Notes: generated by a model not told the origin, from the sequence alone. Shown: positions 1 through 10,257, counted from the stretch's first letter. The stretch: 64,000 nucleotides of DNA from Entamoeba invadens IP1 (GCF_000330505.1 NW_004443648.1:217930-281929), one strand, 5' to 3'. Numbers and translations are program-made.

Positions 1-827
1 TAAAATTTTTAGTCTTTTTTACAGGGAAAGGGCGTGCAAGACTAAATTTTAGTTGAAAAACATTTTATTAAAAAATGTTATTCGTTTCCAAATTGTTTCA
101 CAAAACACACAACCCTTTGGTGCTTGAATTAATAAACTACAAAAAGCAAATTAATTAATAAAAATTGGGTTATGGTTTGTCTATGTGTTTAATGTAAAAA
201 CAATTTTGTTTCAAGACGTGAATAAATGTCGATGTCTCTTGTGTCAGCGTAATTCAAAGTGACAAGAAAAGGTGTAATAAACTTTATGTTTTTCTCTGTG
301 CCATTTTATAGCAAACAATAACAAATAGTCTGTTTAATAGGTGCAGTTCATTGTCTCAAATCGATGTGCACTGTTGTCCAGAACTGGTCCTTCGATAATT
401 TCCATTGGGTCGCTTTCCCGAAATTGTTGCTTAATTTATTGTATTCGAAGTGTGAAAGTTAAAAATTGCAACGTCACAAGGTGTGCAAGTTAAAGTATAG
501 TTTAGTAATNNNNNNNNNNNNNNNNNNNNNNNNNNNNNNNNNNNNNNNNNNNNNNNNNNNNNNNNNNNNNNNNNNNNNNNNNNNNNNNNNNNNNNNNNNN
601 NNNNNNNNNACCCGATATTGTCAATAGAAACAACCCTACAATTTAAACAATTAATTTGACTCTTTTCAACATAATTATCGTGTTCCAATGGATTTTTCAA
701 AAACAAGATTAGTGTTACATTATTCACAATATTTAACACTATATGGTTAATTGAATACAATTTTGCCCTGTAATAAAACTTTCAAAGTTATTGAACTTGT
801 TCGAACTCGAAAAAGAAAGTGGGTCAT
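1..827. other. Left-edge noncoding region with assembly gap
   Basis: AT-rich sequence upstream of the first gene. Positions 510-609 are N, an assembly gap. On the minus strand, a reading frame ending with TGA at 348-350 stays open for about 34 codons and contains FGKATQWKLSKDQFWTTVHI. Its composition is protein-like, and it could be the last exon of a minus-strand gene broken by the gap, but I recognise no family. No start codon or splice site can be assigned. The short segment just before the first gene carries two GAAC words (793-796 and 802-805), which resemble the GAAC promoter element described in Entamoeba. Confidence 0.5.
510..609. other. Assembly gap (100 N)
   Basis: A run of exactly 100 undefined bases, the usual placeholder for a gap of unknown size. 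Anything that appears to read through it has no support. Confidence 0.98.
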
Positions 828-3800
828 ATGATCAAAACCAACAAAAATGATGTGGTCCAAAGTAAAGCAATATCAAACTGGGTATCGGTCATAATCAAAG
901 AACCCCCAATCGACATCATTTCACTGACAATTAATGCGATGGTCACATTATTGGAAACATTAAGTGGGACTAAATGCCCTTACAAATATGATAAAAACCC
1001 CAAAACAAAGTTTTCGCATATTGGCAATTTGGATTGTTTTGTTCAATTTGCAATTTCTCTGGGTGTCAAGGTGTATGGCATCAATGGTACAGATTTAATG
1101 GATAAAAATATTCGGACATATTTGGCTTTGTACAACGGCATTATAAATCGCTTTGTCATGATCAACGCAAAGGAACTTAAAATCATTCACCAGTGGTTTG
1201 GTAACTTAATAGGGCAACCCATTCGATCAACAAAAGACTGGGGAAATAAGAAAACACTAACTAAATTATTAAGGTGTGACACCCCATTTCAGAGACTTAC
1301 TGAAATTGGAGTGCCCACAATTGTCGAAGAACAAGACTTTGGAAAGGACGACTTCTCAATGAATTTGTTGCTTGTCTACATCTATGAAAAAAGAATTAAC
1401 ATTGATGTGATGCACAAAGAAATGTTCATTGATTTCACTGGAGATAAACGCATAGTTGAAGGCACTGTCGAAGAACTCAAGATCATTAAAACTGGAACTT
1501 TGATTAAACCCACTTTAATTGATGCAACAAAAAACACTCCAGTTGTTGTCGAGGAAAAGGAAAGTGAATTGAAGTCTCAAGTCACAAAACTCAGTCAGAA
1601 AGACTCGACATCCACTTTTAGTTCAAGTGAAGAGGATGACAATTCCCCACGATATATTGAAGATGAATCAAATGAGAAAATTAAGAAGGAAGAAAGGAAG
1701 AAAAACGTTGGACATCATTCAAAAGAGAAAAATTTATTAAACACTCAGCGCATAAGTAACAATCAAACACTGAACACTGTCCAACCAAAAGTCGAGAAAA
1801 TTGAAATTATTCCGCCAAAGAATTTAACAAAAGAAATCAAAGAAAGTGATATTAAACTTGTTGAAACAAACATTCAACCTCCTATAGAGAAAAATGAAGT
1901 AAAGCCAATTTCAGAGACAAACAGAAAAGAGAATTTCATTCGAGAAAATTTACTGATAGCAAGAAATCTGCATCAAAACGAAATAGCACATAAATCCCTT
2001 CCAAATATTTTGCATTTGGTAGAACCAATAAAACACACTGAAGTGGAACAGAATCGCCAATTAGTCGAACAAAAAGTCTTGGACGAAGTCGAAACACCAC
2101 AAGAAGTTTTTCATGAAAAAGAAGAAATACCAAAACTAAGTGAAAAAGAAATTGAGAAGGTAATAACAAAAGATGAAGAAATGCAACAAAACGTCATTGA
2201 AAAACAAGAAGATATAATTCTTGTGGAAAAAGAACAACACAAAGAAATTCAAGAAGATGTAAACTTTACAATTATAGAAGAAACAAAAGAAATCCCAAAT
2301 AAGAAAAATCCATTAACTTTTAATGAAGAAAATTTACACCACGAAGTAACTGAAAAGGAATTGCCACCACCTCCAGTGTTGGATTCTTCATATTTAGAGA
2401 GTCTAAATAACGAAGAGGAAGTCAAATACACTCCATTGGGGTTACCTCCTCAAATTCCACAGGAATGTCACAAAGAGGAACAAAAGGCGCTTCAAAAAGA
2501 GATAGTGAACACCAGAGTTGAAACACAAGTTGAAACTCCTGTTGTTTGTGAGAAAGAAAGTGGTACAAAAACAGTGCCTGAAACAATCAAACAAATAAGA
2601 GAAGGTGAGAAACTAGACACTTTTTCAACACAAACGGATGTATCACAAGAGTGTACAATTGCACCACAAATTGAAGAGATAAAAACACCCAAAGAGGTCA
2701 TTGAAACAAAACCAATTGAAGTTCCTATTGCACCACAAAAGACGGTTACAGTCGAAGGTTCGCCGACCGTGAAAGCAATTGTGAATCCAATTCATATTCC
2801 CCCTCTATTGACACAAGAGAACCATTTAAAAGACGATGAGTACTTGGAACAAGACGAAGACTTCATTAAAGAGACTGAACAACAAATAACTGGTCGTCAA
2901 AAATCACACGTGTCGACCTCAAGCGATTCATATACTGTATCAGCCATCGCACAATTGGCTATCTCAAAAAGTGCGCAAGATGTCACAAAGTGTAATCCAC
3001 TCAATACCGACAAAACAGAGGAGGTGTCGCCAGTAATGATCACTATAGTCCCACAAAACACAAACGGAAAAGAGGAAGAATTAGCAAAGAAGAAAAAGAT
3101 CAAAAAGATCGACTTTACACGACCAAGAATATTGGCGATGTCTCAAGACACTATGCCAGACAGTCCCGGAAGAAATCGGATTGCTTCACTCGGGAACTCT
3201 TCCCCAAGAAATACAGACACCGGTAAATTCAAGGCTGCAGGAGCTCTTTCTTGTATTCAACGACAACGGAATAACACCTATTTAAAGGAAGAATATATCA
3301 ATCCCTCAATTCTGACTACGCCACGTGGAATGCTATTAAAAGACCAACGTGTTGAAGGGGATCGACTCTTCAAAATGGAAGTGGAGAATAAAATTCGAAT
3401 GGAACACGACATGGCGAAGATCAGAACATTTGAGGAGAAGAAGAATGAGTTTTTGAGGTCTGTTGATCCAAATTATCTGATCAAGTCGTATTTCGACGAG
3501 TTGAAAGGGTGGGTCGGCAAAGAGGAATTTACTATTGTGTTTGATTCAATGAAAACAAATGCATTTGATCCTGCGGGGTTATCTGACTTAATGGTCATTT
3601 GTGTTGGTAAGAATATGAATATCTTCGGGTGGTACAATTCAAAAGTTTGTTTTAATTGCTTCAATTATATTTATAATAAATATCATTTATAATAATTATA
3701 GTAATTATAATAATAACATATAGAAAGTGCCCGAAAGTGGATTTATTAAAAACGACCCAAAACACTTTATGTTCACCCTTCAAAATCAACTCAATGTGCA

Positions 3801-4032
3801 ACCGTCACAAATCTTCCCAATGAAAAAGCGTTGTTTCACGTTTGGTGTTGACGACGCGCCTTCATTTTATTTAAAAAAGACATTAAAGGTCATGAAGAAA
3901 GAAAAGGTGTATGTGGTCGAAATGGGAATGAAGTTCAAACAAAGATATAAAGACTTTACACTTGCGGGAGATGGTCTTTTTATAAACAAAGACAACGTCC
4001 TTGAAAAGGTGATAATTGTTCAGTGGAAATAA
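828..4032 (+). CDS. Tandem calponin-homology / TLDc domain protein (2 exons)
   Basis: Two exons, 828-3644 and 3724-4032, separated by a 79-bp intron that starts GTTTGT and ends ATAG. Splicing in phase 0 gives about 1041 residues. Residues about 8-105 and 112-215 look like two calponin-homology domains (SNWVSVIIKEPPID; IIHQWFGNLIGQP), the pair that forms an actin-binding unit. A long acidic, Lys/Glu-rich, probably disordered linker with predicted helices follows, to about residue 850. The C-terminus is a TLDc domain (LKGWVGKEEFTIVFDS ... IFGWYNSK, then KVPESGF ... VIIVQWK), which is only complete across the splice. The ATG at 828 is the first one in frame. TLDc proteins act in oxidative-stress resistance and V-ATPase regulation in other eukaryotes; a link to actin here is inferred from the CH pair. 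Without splicing, the TLDc domain would be cut in half. Confidence 0.85.
3645..3723 (+). other. Intron of the CH/TLDc gene
   Basis: 79 bp, GTTTGT donor and ATAG acceptor, very AT-rich, in-frame stop inside. It lies between the TLDc strand ending YNSK and the next residue K, the same place as the intron in the TLDc gene at 28486-29416. Confidence 0.85.
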
Positions 4033-4437
4033 TTTGTTATATGTTGTATTCTTGGTATTTAAATGTTATTTATAACATTTTCCTGATTTTTGTTATATAA
4101 AAATCAAAACTACAATATGTGAACTACAAAATAAAATTCACAAATTCTTCATCTCTAATTTGAGGTGTTTCAGACATAGTCTAATAATAATATAGTTCAA
4201 TAAACTATACATTTTGTTGAAATATCTAAATTTATACCTTCTTCTTACTTATTTCGAAGAAAAAGAACGCAGAATCGTCTTGAAATATCCAAAAATAGAA
4301 TGTGATTATTGTCGAGTTTTTATGGTTTCAAAAGTATTATAAATATATTATAATCTTATTAAAAAGAGAAAATGACGAACCAGAATAGGGGGGTATAAAA
4401 GAGTTCCAAAATCGAAAACTTCACCGCAGAAAAAGAG
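4033..4437. other. Spacer with a TATA-like element
   Basis: About 400 bp of AT-rich DNA between two genes on the same strand. A TATA-like word sits at about 4393-4400, roughly 40 bp before the next ATG. A 17-codon minus-strand frame (4124-4177, MSETPQIRDEEF) has a protein-like composition but no splice donor and is too short to call. Confidence 0.5.
4391..4401 (+). promoter_or_regulatory. TATA-like core promoter element
   Basis: GGGTATAAAAG lies about 38-47 bp before the ATG at 4438. Entamoeba genes have very short 5' leaders and a TATA-like box near -30, so spacing and sequence fit. The G-run before it stands out in this AT-rich spacer. Confidence 0.5.
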
Positions 4438-5133
4438 ATGGAAAGCACGCCCCACACATCAGAACGAGATAATATGAAAGCTCGGAAGTATAGTTCAGTT
4501 GCTAATGAAAATAGAAAAGAGATGATCTTAGTTAGTGTATTAAACTATTTAGGATATTCCTTTCTCTTTCAAAAACCCAAGAAATTCACTGTTCATACTT
4601 CTCTTCCTTTTATTAATATAGAAAAGTGCTTTGATCAAACAAACAATGTTGTTCTCTCTTATGAAGAATTAAGAGCGGAGGCTTTATCTCTTAAAGTTGG
4701 TGAAGGGAGAAATGACAAAGAGAGGAGAATCACGCAGTTCATCAGAAACAAAACGGTGAATCGACTTGTTGACATCCTCCAAACACTTCCTTTTGTTACA
4801 GTAGAAGAGAAGAAATCAACAAAACAAATCACAGTCAACACATCCACTCCAATCACTCGGAAGTTGAAATCTATTAGCTTAACTGACCAAGTCGGTAATA
4901 TCTTTGTCATCAACTTGAAAAAGGAATCGATGATAACTTACGTCGACCAATTGCATTCTTCAGTGTTCCAACAAGCCATTAACTTGGATCTTTATCTTCA
5001 ACAATACACAATCGATATCAATTCATTTGTTGAAGTTCTTCAGTCGCCAGAGGCGGTTTCCTGTACCAATTCTAATTCTTTTGAATTAGAACAACAAATA
5101 ACACCTCAAAACTATTACTATTGCATTTATTAA
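4438..5133 (+). CDS. Hypothetical protein, 231 aa
   Basis: Intact intronless frame with an ATG start and a TATA-like element just upstream. The protein is soluble, with no signal peptide or membrane span. The middle is basic (RNDKERRITQFIRNKTVNRL) and followed by a Thr/Ser-rich segment (TVNTSTPITRKLKSISLT); the C-terminus is Gln/Asn/Tyr-rich. I do not recognise a family. Codon use looks like the neighbouring genes, so it is probably real and Entamoeba-specific. A DNA- or RNA-binding role could be guessed from the basic helix but nothing shows it. Confidence 0.65.
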   Translation: MESTPHTSERDNMKARKYSSVANENRKEMILVSVLNYLGYSFLFQKPKKFTVHTSLPFINIEKCFDQTNNVVLSYEELRAEALSLKVGEGRNDKERRITQFIRNKTVNRLVDILQTLPFVTVEEKKSTKQITVNTSTPITRKLKSISLTDQVGNIFVINLKKESMITYVDQLHSSVFQQAINLDLYLQQYTIDINSFVEVLQSPEAVSCTNSNSFELEQQITPQNYYYCIY

Positions 5134-6138
5134 ATATGTTTACTTAATTTTATGATTTCTTATGAAACTTCAATTTATAGTAGTTGATACTAAACTGTTT
5201 TTCAAAAGTCGGTACCGAAAGGACCCGACTTTTTGAAGTAAATGATTCCAAATATTTTTCATTTTGTTTGACATCGTTTTTTTGCTTATTTTTTTCCCTC
5301 TTATTTTTTAAAAAACAAACTTGACTGAACCTTGAATTTAGACCAAGCTAAAAAATTAAATAAAAAATAACAAGGAAAATATCAAATAACTTACTTCTTC
5401 AAAAATTTTGCTTGACCATATGGTTGTTTTTGCCGTGAGTAAAACCGACTTTTTCTCTTTTCAAAAGAAAATGTTAATGATCCAACAAATAATAAAAATC
5501 TTTCAATTTCATTAACACTTACAACACAAAGAAAAGATTATTGAAAATAAAAATAACCATTTAATATGTGTAGTGTTTCAAAGTTTGTTTTTTTTAAAGA
5601 GACAACCATAAAATAACAACAAGTTAGAACGATTTATTGTGTATTTTGAAGTGGGGGAGAGTCGTAATGTGAGAGGTAAAATACGGTTATCTCACCCATT
5701 CAAACTACTCGTCCATTACCAAAAGGCAAAAATGCCGATTTTTTGAGAATCTCAACAGTGAAAAAGACTGAATAACAGTCTCAGAAAATCGGACAAGTTT
5801 GTTCTAATTTTTTGTTAAAATCCCGAAATTTTAATTGAAATTTATAACTGTATTGGTTTTGAGGGTTAAAAAGTCGGTACTGTTTTTTCTTTTTTTCAAA
5901 TGGAAATTATAAATGAAAACAACAAAAAAACTTTAAAAAACGGGAATTTATTATAAAAGGGTTTCCACTAATAATTGGTAAAGTACCGACTTTTGGCATA
6001 CAGTTTAGTAATTAATTTCCATACTCAAGACTAGTAATAATTAATATTAATAGTTTCAAATTAATTTACTCGTTATAATAAAATACTATAATAAAATACT
6101 ATAATAGAACCCAAATGATGTTCTTAATTACGAATACC
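5134..6138. repeat. Spacer with a family of inverted AAAGTCGG words
   Basis: One kb of noncoding DNA carrying at least six copies, in both orientations, of an A(n)GTCGG(TAC) or closely related word: 5204-5215, 5224-5235 (reverse), 5443-5454 (reverse), 5735-5747 and 5780-5792 (the ATCGG variant, facing each other), 5868-5880 and 5983-5994 (reverse). Copies pair as hairpins at 5201-5237 and 5735-5792 and as a wide inverted pair at 5868-5994. No open frame of interest. Confidence 0.6.
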
Positions 6139-7755
6139 TCAACTCATTTTGAGGAGCTTTCCAACACCTTCAAGCCCAGAAAGTATTTCAAAGTATTCCT
6201 GTGGCATTGAAGACTCAGTGCAAAATTGTGAAAAGTTCGTTTCTCCAATTTCATTAGCTATGATATTCAGATTGTCTATTGCTTTTTGGTTCTTATTATA
6301 CTTATCAAGTGATTTGAACCCATACTTCTCTCTATATTTCGATACAAGAAATAGAACCACATTCCTCAGTTTTTTCTCTTGTTCTTCTTCTTGCATTTCG
6401 TTCCGAACATTTTCGACGATTTCAACGATGTCAAACATCGGGTCGTCTTCGACTAAATATTCAATTTCAAAGCCATTCGCTGTTTCAAAGTAAATGTAAT
6501 CATTCACATCCCACTCATCCATCCCGATGTTATTAATGCTCCTTTCCTTAATACCTTGTCGAAGATACAAATCCCTCTCCATTGAAATCTCAATATTCGA
6601 ACACTTTTGAACAACATCAGAAGTTTTGTATGACCTCCCAGTCACATTATCTTCCACCTGTAGTATTCCACCGTCACACTCAAAGTGTTGTAATAGCAAA
6701 ACTCCACATCGCGTCATCTCACTTTGAGATGGAAACTTCATTTGCTGGTCAATTCCATTCTGTTTGTAATATATAGTGAACCGTTCTTTGTCGACTTTCT
6801 GTTCGACTTTGACTATCCGAATGGCATTCTGATCTTTGTCGATTAGGTCTGTGACAATTCTCCCTATGAAACAACACCCCGCAGCTACTGTTGGCTCGTT
6901 CTTACATGTTAAAAGTAGTTTATACTCGTTGGACTTGAATATCTTTTGAAAGCCAAGTGGAGCAGCTCCACGCCCGGTAATAACACAATCACACGTCCCT
7001 TGAAGTTTTCTGGTGTTCATGTCTTCAATAAGAGCAACAGCACTCTCAGTCACTGTTTTATCATATATCTCATAGAATTCAGTTTCAGTGATTTTGATCT
7101 GAGTCATTGTAATGTCGTTGTCGATACACAAATCGCACCACTGCGCATTCGACTGGAATAAATTTTTGACCTTCTGAACCGCCTCTTTGACTGAGTCGGT
7201 GAAGAATTTGTTTCGCTCGAGAGAAATTGTGTCGTCCGACTTTTGAATGATCAACTTCTCCAATTCCGTTTCGAACGTGGTGGTCTCGTTGATGGATTTT
7301 TTAAAGACGCTGTCGATGGTAACAACATTGTTTTCGTACGACACACACCACTGAGTTATATGCGTATGGCCAACATCGAAAAATGCGACGTTTTGTTTAG
7401 TTGGGTGGTTCAACTTGAAGTTGAAATAAAACATTGAAACGGCAACATGTGAAGGTACAAAGAGTGTGTTGATCCCCAAGTACTCTGCAATCGTTGTAAA
7501 ATAAGGCGCATAAGCTTCATCTTCACAAGAGATGATTAAATAATACAGTGTAGTATGAACTGCTTGTAAGTCCAACACCAGTTTCGCGAACTGTTTGCAA
7601 TTCTCATTCAAAAATTCAATGCTCTTTGTTTTACTTGGAATATAATGTGATGGAAGAATTTTTGTTTTGAAGGAGAATTTATCGACTACACAAACCGTTG
7701 TTTGTGTTGCTCCCAGGTCTACACCAATTATATACTTTTCAGGTTGCTGTGCCAT
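6139..7755 (-). CDS. Divergent Hsp70-family (actin-fold ATPase) protein
   Basis: 538 residues, ATG start. The N-terminus has the phosphate-1 loop of the Hsp70/actin ATPase fold (YIIGVDLGATQTTVCVV). A weak phosphate-2 motif (VAFFDVGHTHITQW) lies near residue 125, and a weak adenosine loop (CVITGRGAAPLGFQKIF) near 258, followed by EPTVAAGCCFIG. These match the order in Hsp70 nucleotide-binding domains, but several conserved residues are replaced. The C-terminal 200 residues show no clear substrate-binding domain and end in an acidic helical region. It is shorter than a canonical Hsp70 (about 640) and is not a standard cytosolic or ER form. It resembles the Hsp70-like regulatory proteins often expanded in amoebae. 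Chaperone activity is not assured. Confidence 0.75.
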   Translation of the reverse strand: MAQQPEKYIIGVDLGATQTTVCVVDKFSFKTKILPSHYIPSKTKSIEFLNENCKQFAKLVLDLQAVHTTLYYLIISCEDEAYAPYFTTIAEYLGINTLFVPSHVAVSMFYFNFKLNHPTKQNVAFFDVGHTHITQWCVSYENNVVTIDSVFKKSINETTTFETELEKLIIQKSDDTISLERNKFFTDSVKEAVQKVKNLFQSNAQWCDLCIDNDITMTQIKITETEFYEIYDKTVTESAVALIEDMNTRKLQGTCDCVITGRGAAPLGFQKIFKSNEYKLLLTCKNEPTVAAGCCFIGRIVTDLIDKDQNAIRIVKVEQKVDKERFTIYYKQNGIDQQMKFPSQSEMTRCGVLLLQHFECDGGILQVEDNVTGRSYKTSDVVQKCSNIEISMERDLYLRQGIKERSINNIGMDEWDVNDYIYFETANGFEIEYLVEDDPMFDIVEIVENVRNEMQEEEQEKKLRNVVLFLVSKYREKYGFKSLDKYNKNQKAIDNLNIIANEIGETNFSQFCTESSMPQEYFEILSGLEGVGKLLKMS

Positions 7756-8121
7756 TCACTCTTTTTTAAAGTTTTTTTGGTATCTATTTGTCTCTTCAAA
7801 TGATGTTTGTCAAATTTCTATTGAATAATTTGTTTATAATTTATGTACTAATAAACAGTGAATTTAAAAATTGAACTTTTGGCTATATTTGATAGTTTTT
7901 ATTTGAATGAATTCAAATTGAAATGAAATTTAAAGCATTATGGAAAAAAAAAAACAAAGGAAATAATACAAAATAAAACATCTGGTTTAAAAAAAAATAA
8001 AAAAGCCATTCATTAATAATAAATAAATTAAATAAAAACAATAAAAAATAAAATGGATGAAAATAAAACGACAGTTAAAGAAACAGCATTTGTTTGATGT
8101 AAAGAACTAAAAAACAATAAT
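7756..8121. other. Divergent AT-rich intergenic region
   Basis: About 365 bp between two divergently transcribed genes, so it must hold both promoters. It is dominated by A-rich and T-rich runs; I see no clear TATA or GAAC element and no frame. Confidence 0.5.
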
Positions 8122-8793
8122 ATGACGGATACTCCAGACCTTCATTTGACTCCAAATAGCTTTAAGCCGTCACATCCATCAATGTTCCACAGAATATTTA
8201 GCGCTGTATTTGACCAACCTTTCAATGTGATTGAGCCGTACTACCTTAGAAATTTGATCTTTGAGAAGAACTTTGACCTCTATATTTTCGATTGTAGGTA
8301 CAATTACGAGTATAATGGGGGTCATATTTACTCTGCTGTGCCTTGCCCTTCTCTCTCACAAATTATTGAAATGTTTTTTGGAAAGAAGAAGGAAAACGTT
8401 ATCATTGTATTCCACTGCGAATTCTCTCAGAAGAGAGCCCCCGAACTCTGGATGAAATTTAGAGATTTAGATCGATCTGTTAATAAGGAACATTACCCAG
8501 AGCTTTGGTACCCAGATATATATGTTCTTAATGGTGGGTATAGGCTTTTCAGAGAGATCTACCCTGTTTGTTCTATTCTATTATTAGATATTATAAAGTA
8601 TAATAATAGAATATTATTATAATATTTATTTTATAAATTAACTAGTTAGGAGTGTTGTGGTGGATATGTCAAAATGGAAGACAGGCCACTTGGTTCTTCT
8701 CCGAACACGAAAGCAAAAATCAGCTACTGCAAACGGTCCACAGACAGAGAACACGGGTGGGATGATTCTCCTCTCCTCCCTCACAAACGTTAA
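8122..8793 (+). CDS. Cdc25-like dual-specificity phosphatase (2 exons)
   Basis: Exons 8122-8565 and 8650-8793 are joined across an 84-bp GTTTGT...TAG intron in phase 0, giving 195 residues. It has a Cdc25/rhodanese fold: DLYIFDCRYNYEYNGGHI (the D-C-R-x-x-Y-E-x-x-G-G-H-I signature), then the catalytic loop VFHCEFSQKRAP, a CX5R motif. WYPDIYVLNGGYRLF is the Cdc25 stretch before the last helix. The spliced second exon adds CCGGYVKMEDRPL, which matches the Cdc25 C-terminal GGYxxM segment and supports the splice. It is a catalytic domain with almost no regulatory N-terminus. It probably removes inhibitory phosphates from cyclin-dependent kinases. A longer paralogue is at 42885-43763. Confidence 0.88.
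8566..8649 (+). other. Intron of the short Cdc25-like gene
   Basis: 84 bp, GTTTGT donor, TTAG acceptor. The acceptor four bases earlier (TAG ending at 8645) would break the reading frame. Confidence 0.8.
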
Positions 8794-8868
8794 ATGTTTT
8801 TTTGTATTTTGAGCTATTAACATAGTTCTTAAAATGAAAGATTATAACACCAACTTGAATCATTAAAA

Positions 8869-9579
8869 TCATTTGGAGTAAGTGGCTAGATCTTGATAAT
8901 ACTTCTCAAGTAAAATATCAAGATCTCCCTCTGGCAAAGCAGGACGTTGAACACCATCGTCATCAGTTATTTTCCCTTGAAGAACATCATTAAATTTCTG
9001 ATCTAACATGGGGTTAATACCTTTGAAGGACTCAACTACTTTACACGACCAGACAAAGTATCCCTGAGCTATACAATATGGTTTACTATTGATTAATATA
9101 TAATACAGGTCATATTGAGTATAGTAATTTTTATAATAAAAATATTATATATATGGTACAGAGAATACAAACAAAGCACAAGGAATGTCTGTGATGAGGT
9201 TGTTAAGGTTGTGTATCTTGTCAGCATACTTGACATACTTTGCACCAAGTGAACACGTTTTCGCATGTTCTACTTGGAGTTTTTTACGTGTGATTTTTGG
9301 GAGAGACTTATCATCAGTCACTTCTCGAACTATATCAGAAACTTCCTTTCCAAAAGTTGTTTCTATTTCTTCGAAAGTAGTGTGTGTGTCCTCCACAGTA
9401 TCATGAAGAAGCGCTGCTTGAAGAGCTTTTATGTCTGTTATTCCACACTCGATCAAGATTTTACTAACGCCAATTGGGTGTACCAAATACGTCACACCAT
9501 CTTTTCGACGCTGGTCTTGATGTTTCACTGTTGCGAAAAGTAAAGCGTCGATGTATTGTCCGAGTTGTAATTGGTTCAT
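8869..9579 (-). CDS. MESH1: MESH1/HDDC3-type (p)ppGpp or NADPH phosphohydrolase (2 exons)
   Basis: Exon 1 is 9173-9579 and exon 2 is 8869-9085; the 87-bp intron (GTTTGT...AATAG) splices in phase 2 and gives 207 residues. It belongs to the HD superfamily, SpoT-like hydrolase branch: HPIGVSKIL, then ALLHDTVEDT (the HD metal site and ED catalytic pair), and KYADKIHNLNNL. The spliced exon adds QGYFVWSCKVVESFKG, matching the helix after the family's EGW...YFxW segment. The metazoan enzyme removes the 3'-pyrophosphate of ppGpp and also dephosphorylates NADPH. No synthetase domain is present. The start chosen is the first ATG in frame (9579). Confidence 0.87.
9086..9172 (-). other. Intron of the MESH1-like gene
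   Basis: 87 bp with a GTTTGT donor and an AATAG acceptor. Later AG sites (after GTATAG or CTCAG) put the downstream exon out of frame, so this acceptor is the one that keeps the protein intact. Confidence 0.75.
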
Positions 9580-9756
9580 ATGGCTTTTTAAGGTTAAATT
9601 GTTTTTCGACAATTTGTAAAAATGAGAACTATGAGGAATTAGAATTATTAGATAGAAGATTTGAGATCAAAAGAAACAACAATAAACACACAATTAAAGC
9701 TAAAGAAAAAGCGCATCGACTTATTATTAGATATATATAAAAAGAACGTGTGAGAT

Positions 9757-10257
9757 TTATTTGTGTTTCTTTGTCATATGTTTGAGCCATTCAAGTCCAT
9801 CTTTAAGACCATCCCCTTTAAATGCATCACACTCGATTAATGTCACCTTATCATTTAAAAGTGACTCAAGACCATCAACATGTCCTTTATTTGCCCAAAT
9901 TAATACAGGAAAATGTAATCCCTTAGCATCGTTGACTAACTCTATTAAAGCAGTCTTCGCATCACTAAGTCGTTCCTTGTCAGTGGCATCAATGACAAAG
10001 GCAAAACATATGACATTACTGTAATAAGTTTTCCAGAGTCTTTGAAACTGTTGTTGCCCACAAACATCCCAAAATATCCATTTGATGTGTTTGACCCCTT
10101 TCACTTTGGCTTCAACTGAATTAAACCCACGCGTCGGCTTGGGAGGAAATATGGCAGGATCAAGCCCATTCAATTTGAGTGTTATTGCTGTCTTCCCAGC
10201 TCCATTCAGTCCACAAAGAAGAACATTAACATGTCGACTATGGAAAAAGAAACCCAT
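9757..10257 (-). CDS. ARF-like small GTPase with altered guanine-binding loop
   Basis: 166 residues starting MGFFF, with Gly2 as in N-myristoylated ARF/ARL proteins. The P-loop is GLNGAGKT, switch I PTRGFN, and switch II WDVCGQQQFQRLW, where the usual Gly-Gly is Cys-Gly. The G4 loop reads ANKGHVD where the family has ANKQD, so the Asp that reads guanine is replaced or displaced. G5 is CDAFKGDGL instead of C/S-A-x-x-G. Length is slightly below the usual 180. It is clearly of the ARF/ARL family and likely membrane-associated through myristate, but nucleotide preference may differ. The gene is intact and in ordinary coding sequence, so this is divergence, not decay. Confidence 0.85.
   Translation of the reverse strand: MGFFFHSRHVNVLLCGLNGAGKTAITLKLNGLDPAIFPPKPTRGFNSVEAKVKGVKHIKWIFWDVCGQQQFQRLWKTYYSNVICFAFVIDATDKERLSDAKTALIELVNDAKGLHFPVLIWANKGHVDGLESLLNDKVTLIECDAFKGDGLKDGLEWLKHMTKKHK

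Noticed and set aside
431..760. Open minus-strand frame of 109 codons
   Set aside because: It runs through the 100-N gap, so the middle is undefined, and both known ends are AT-rich with no family resemblance.
4124..4177. 17-codon minus-strand frame MSETPQIRDEEF...
   Set aside because: Protein-like composition, but too short, no GTTTGT donor and no partner exon.
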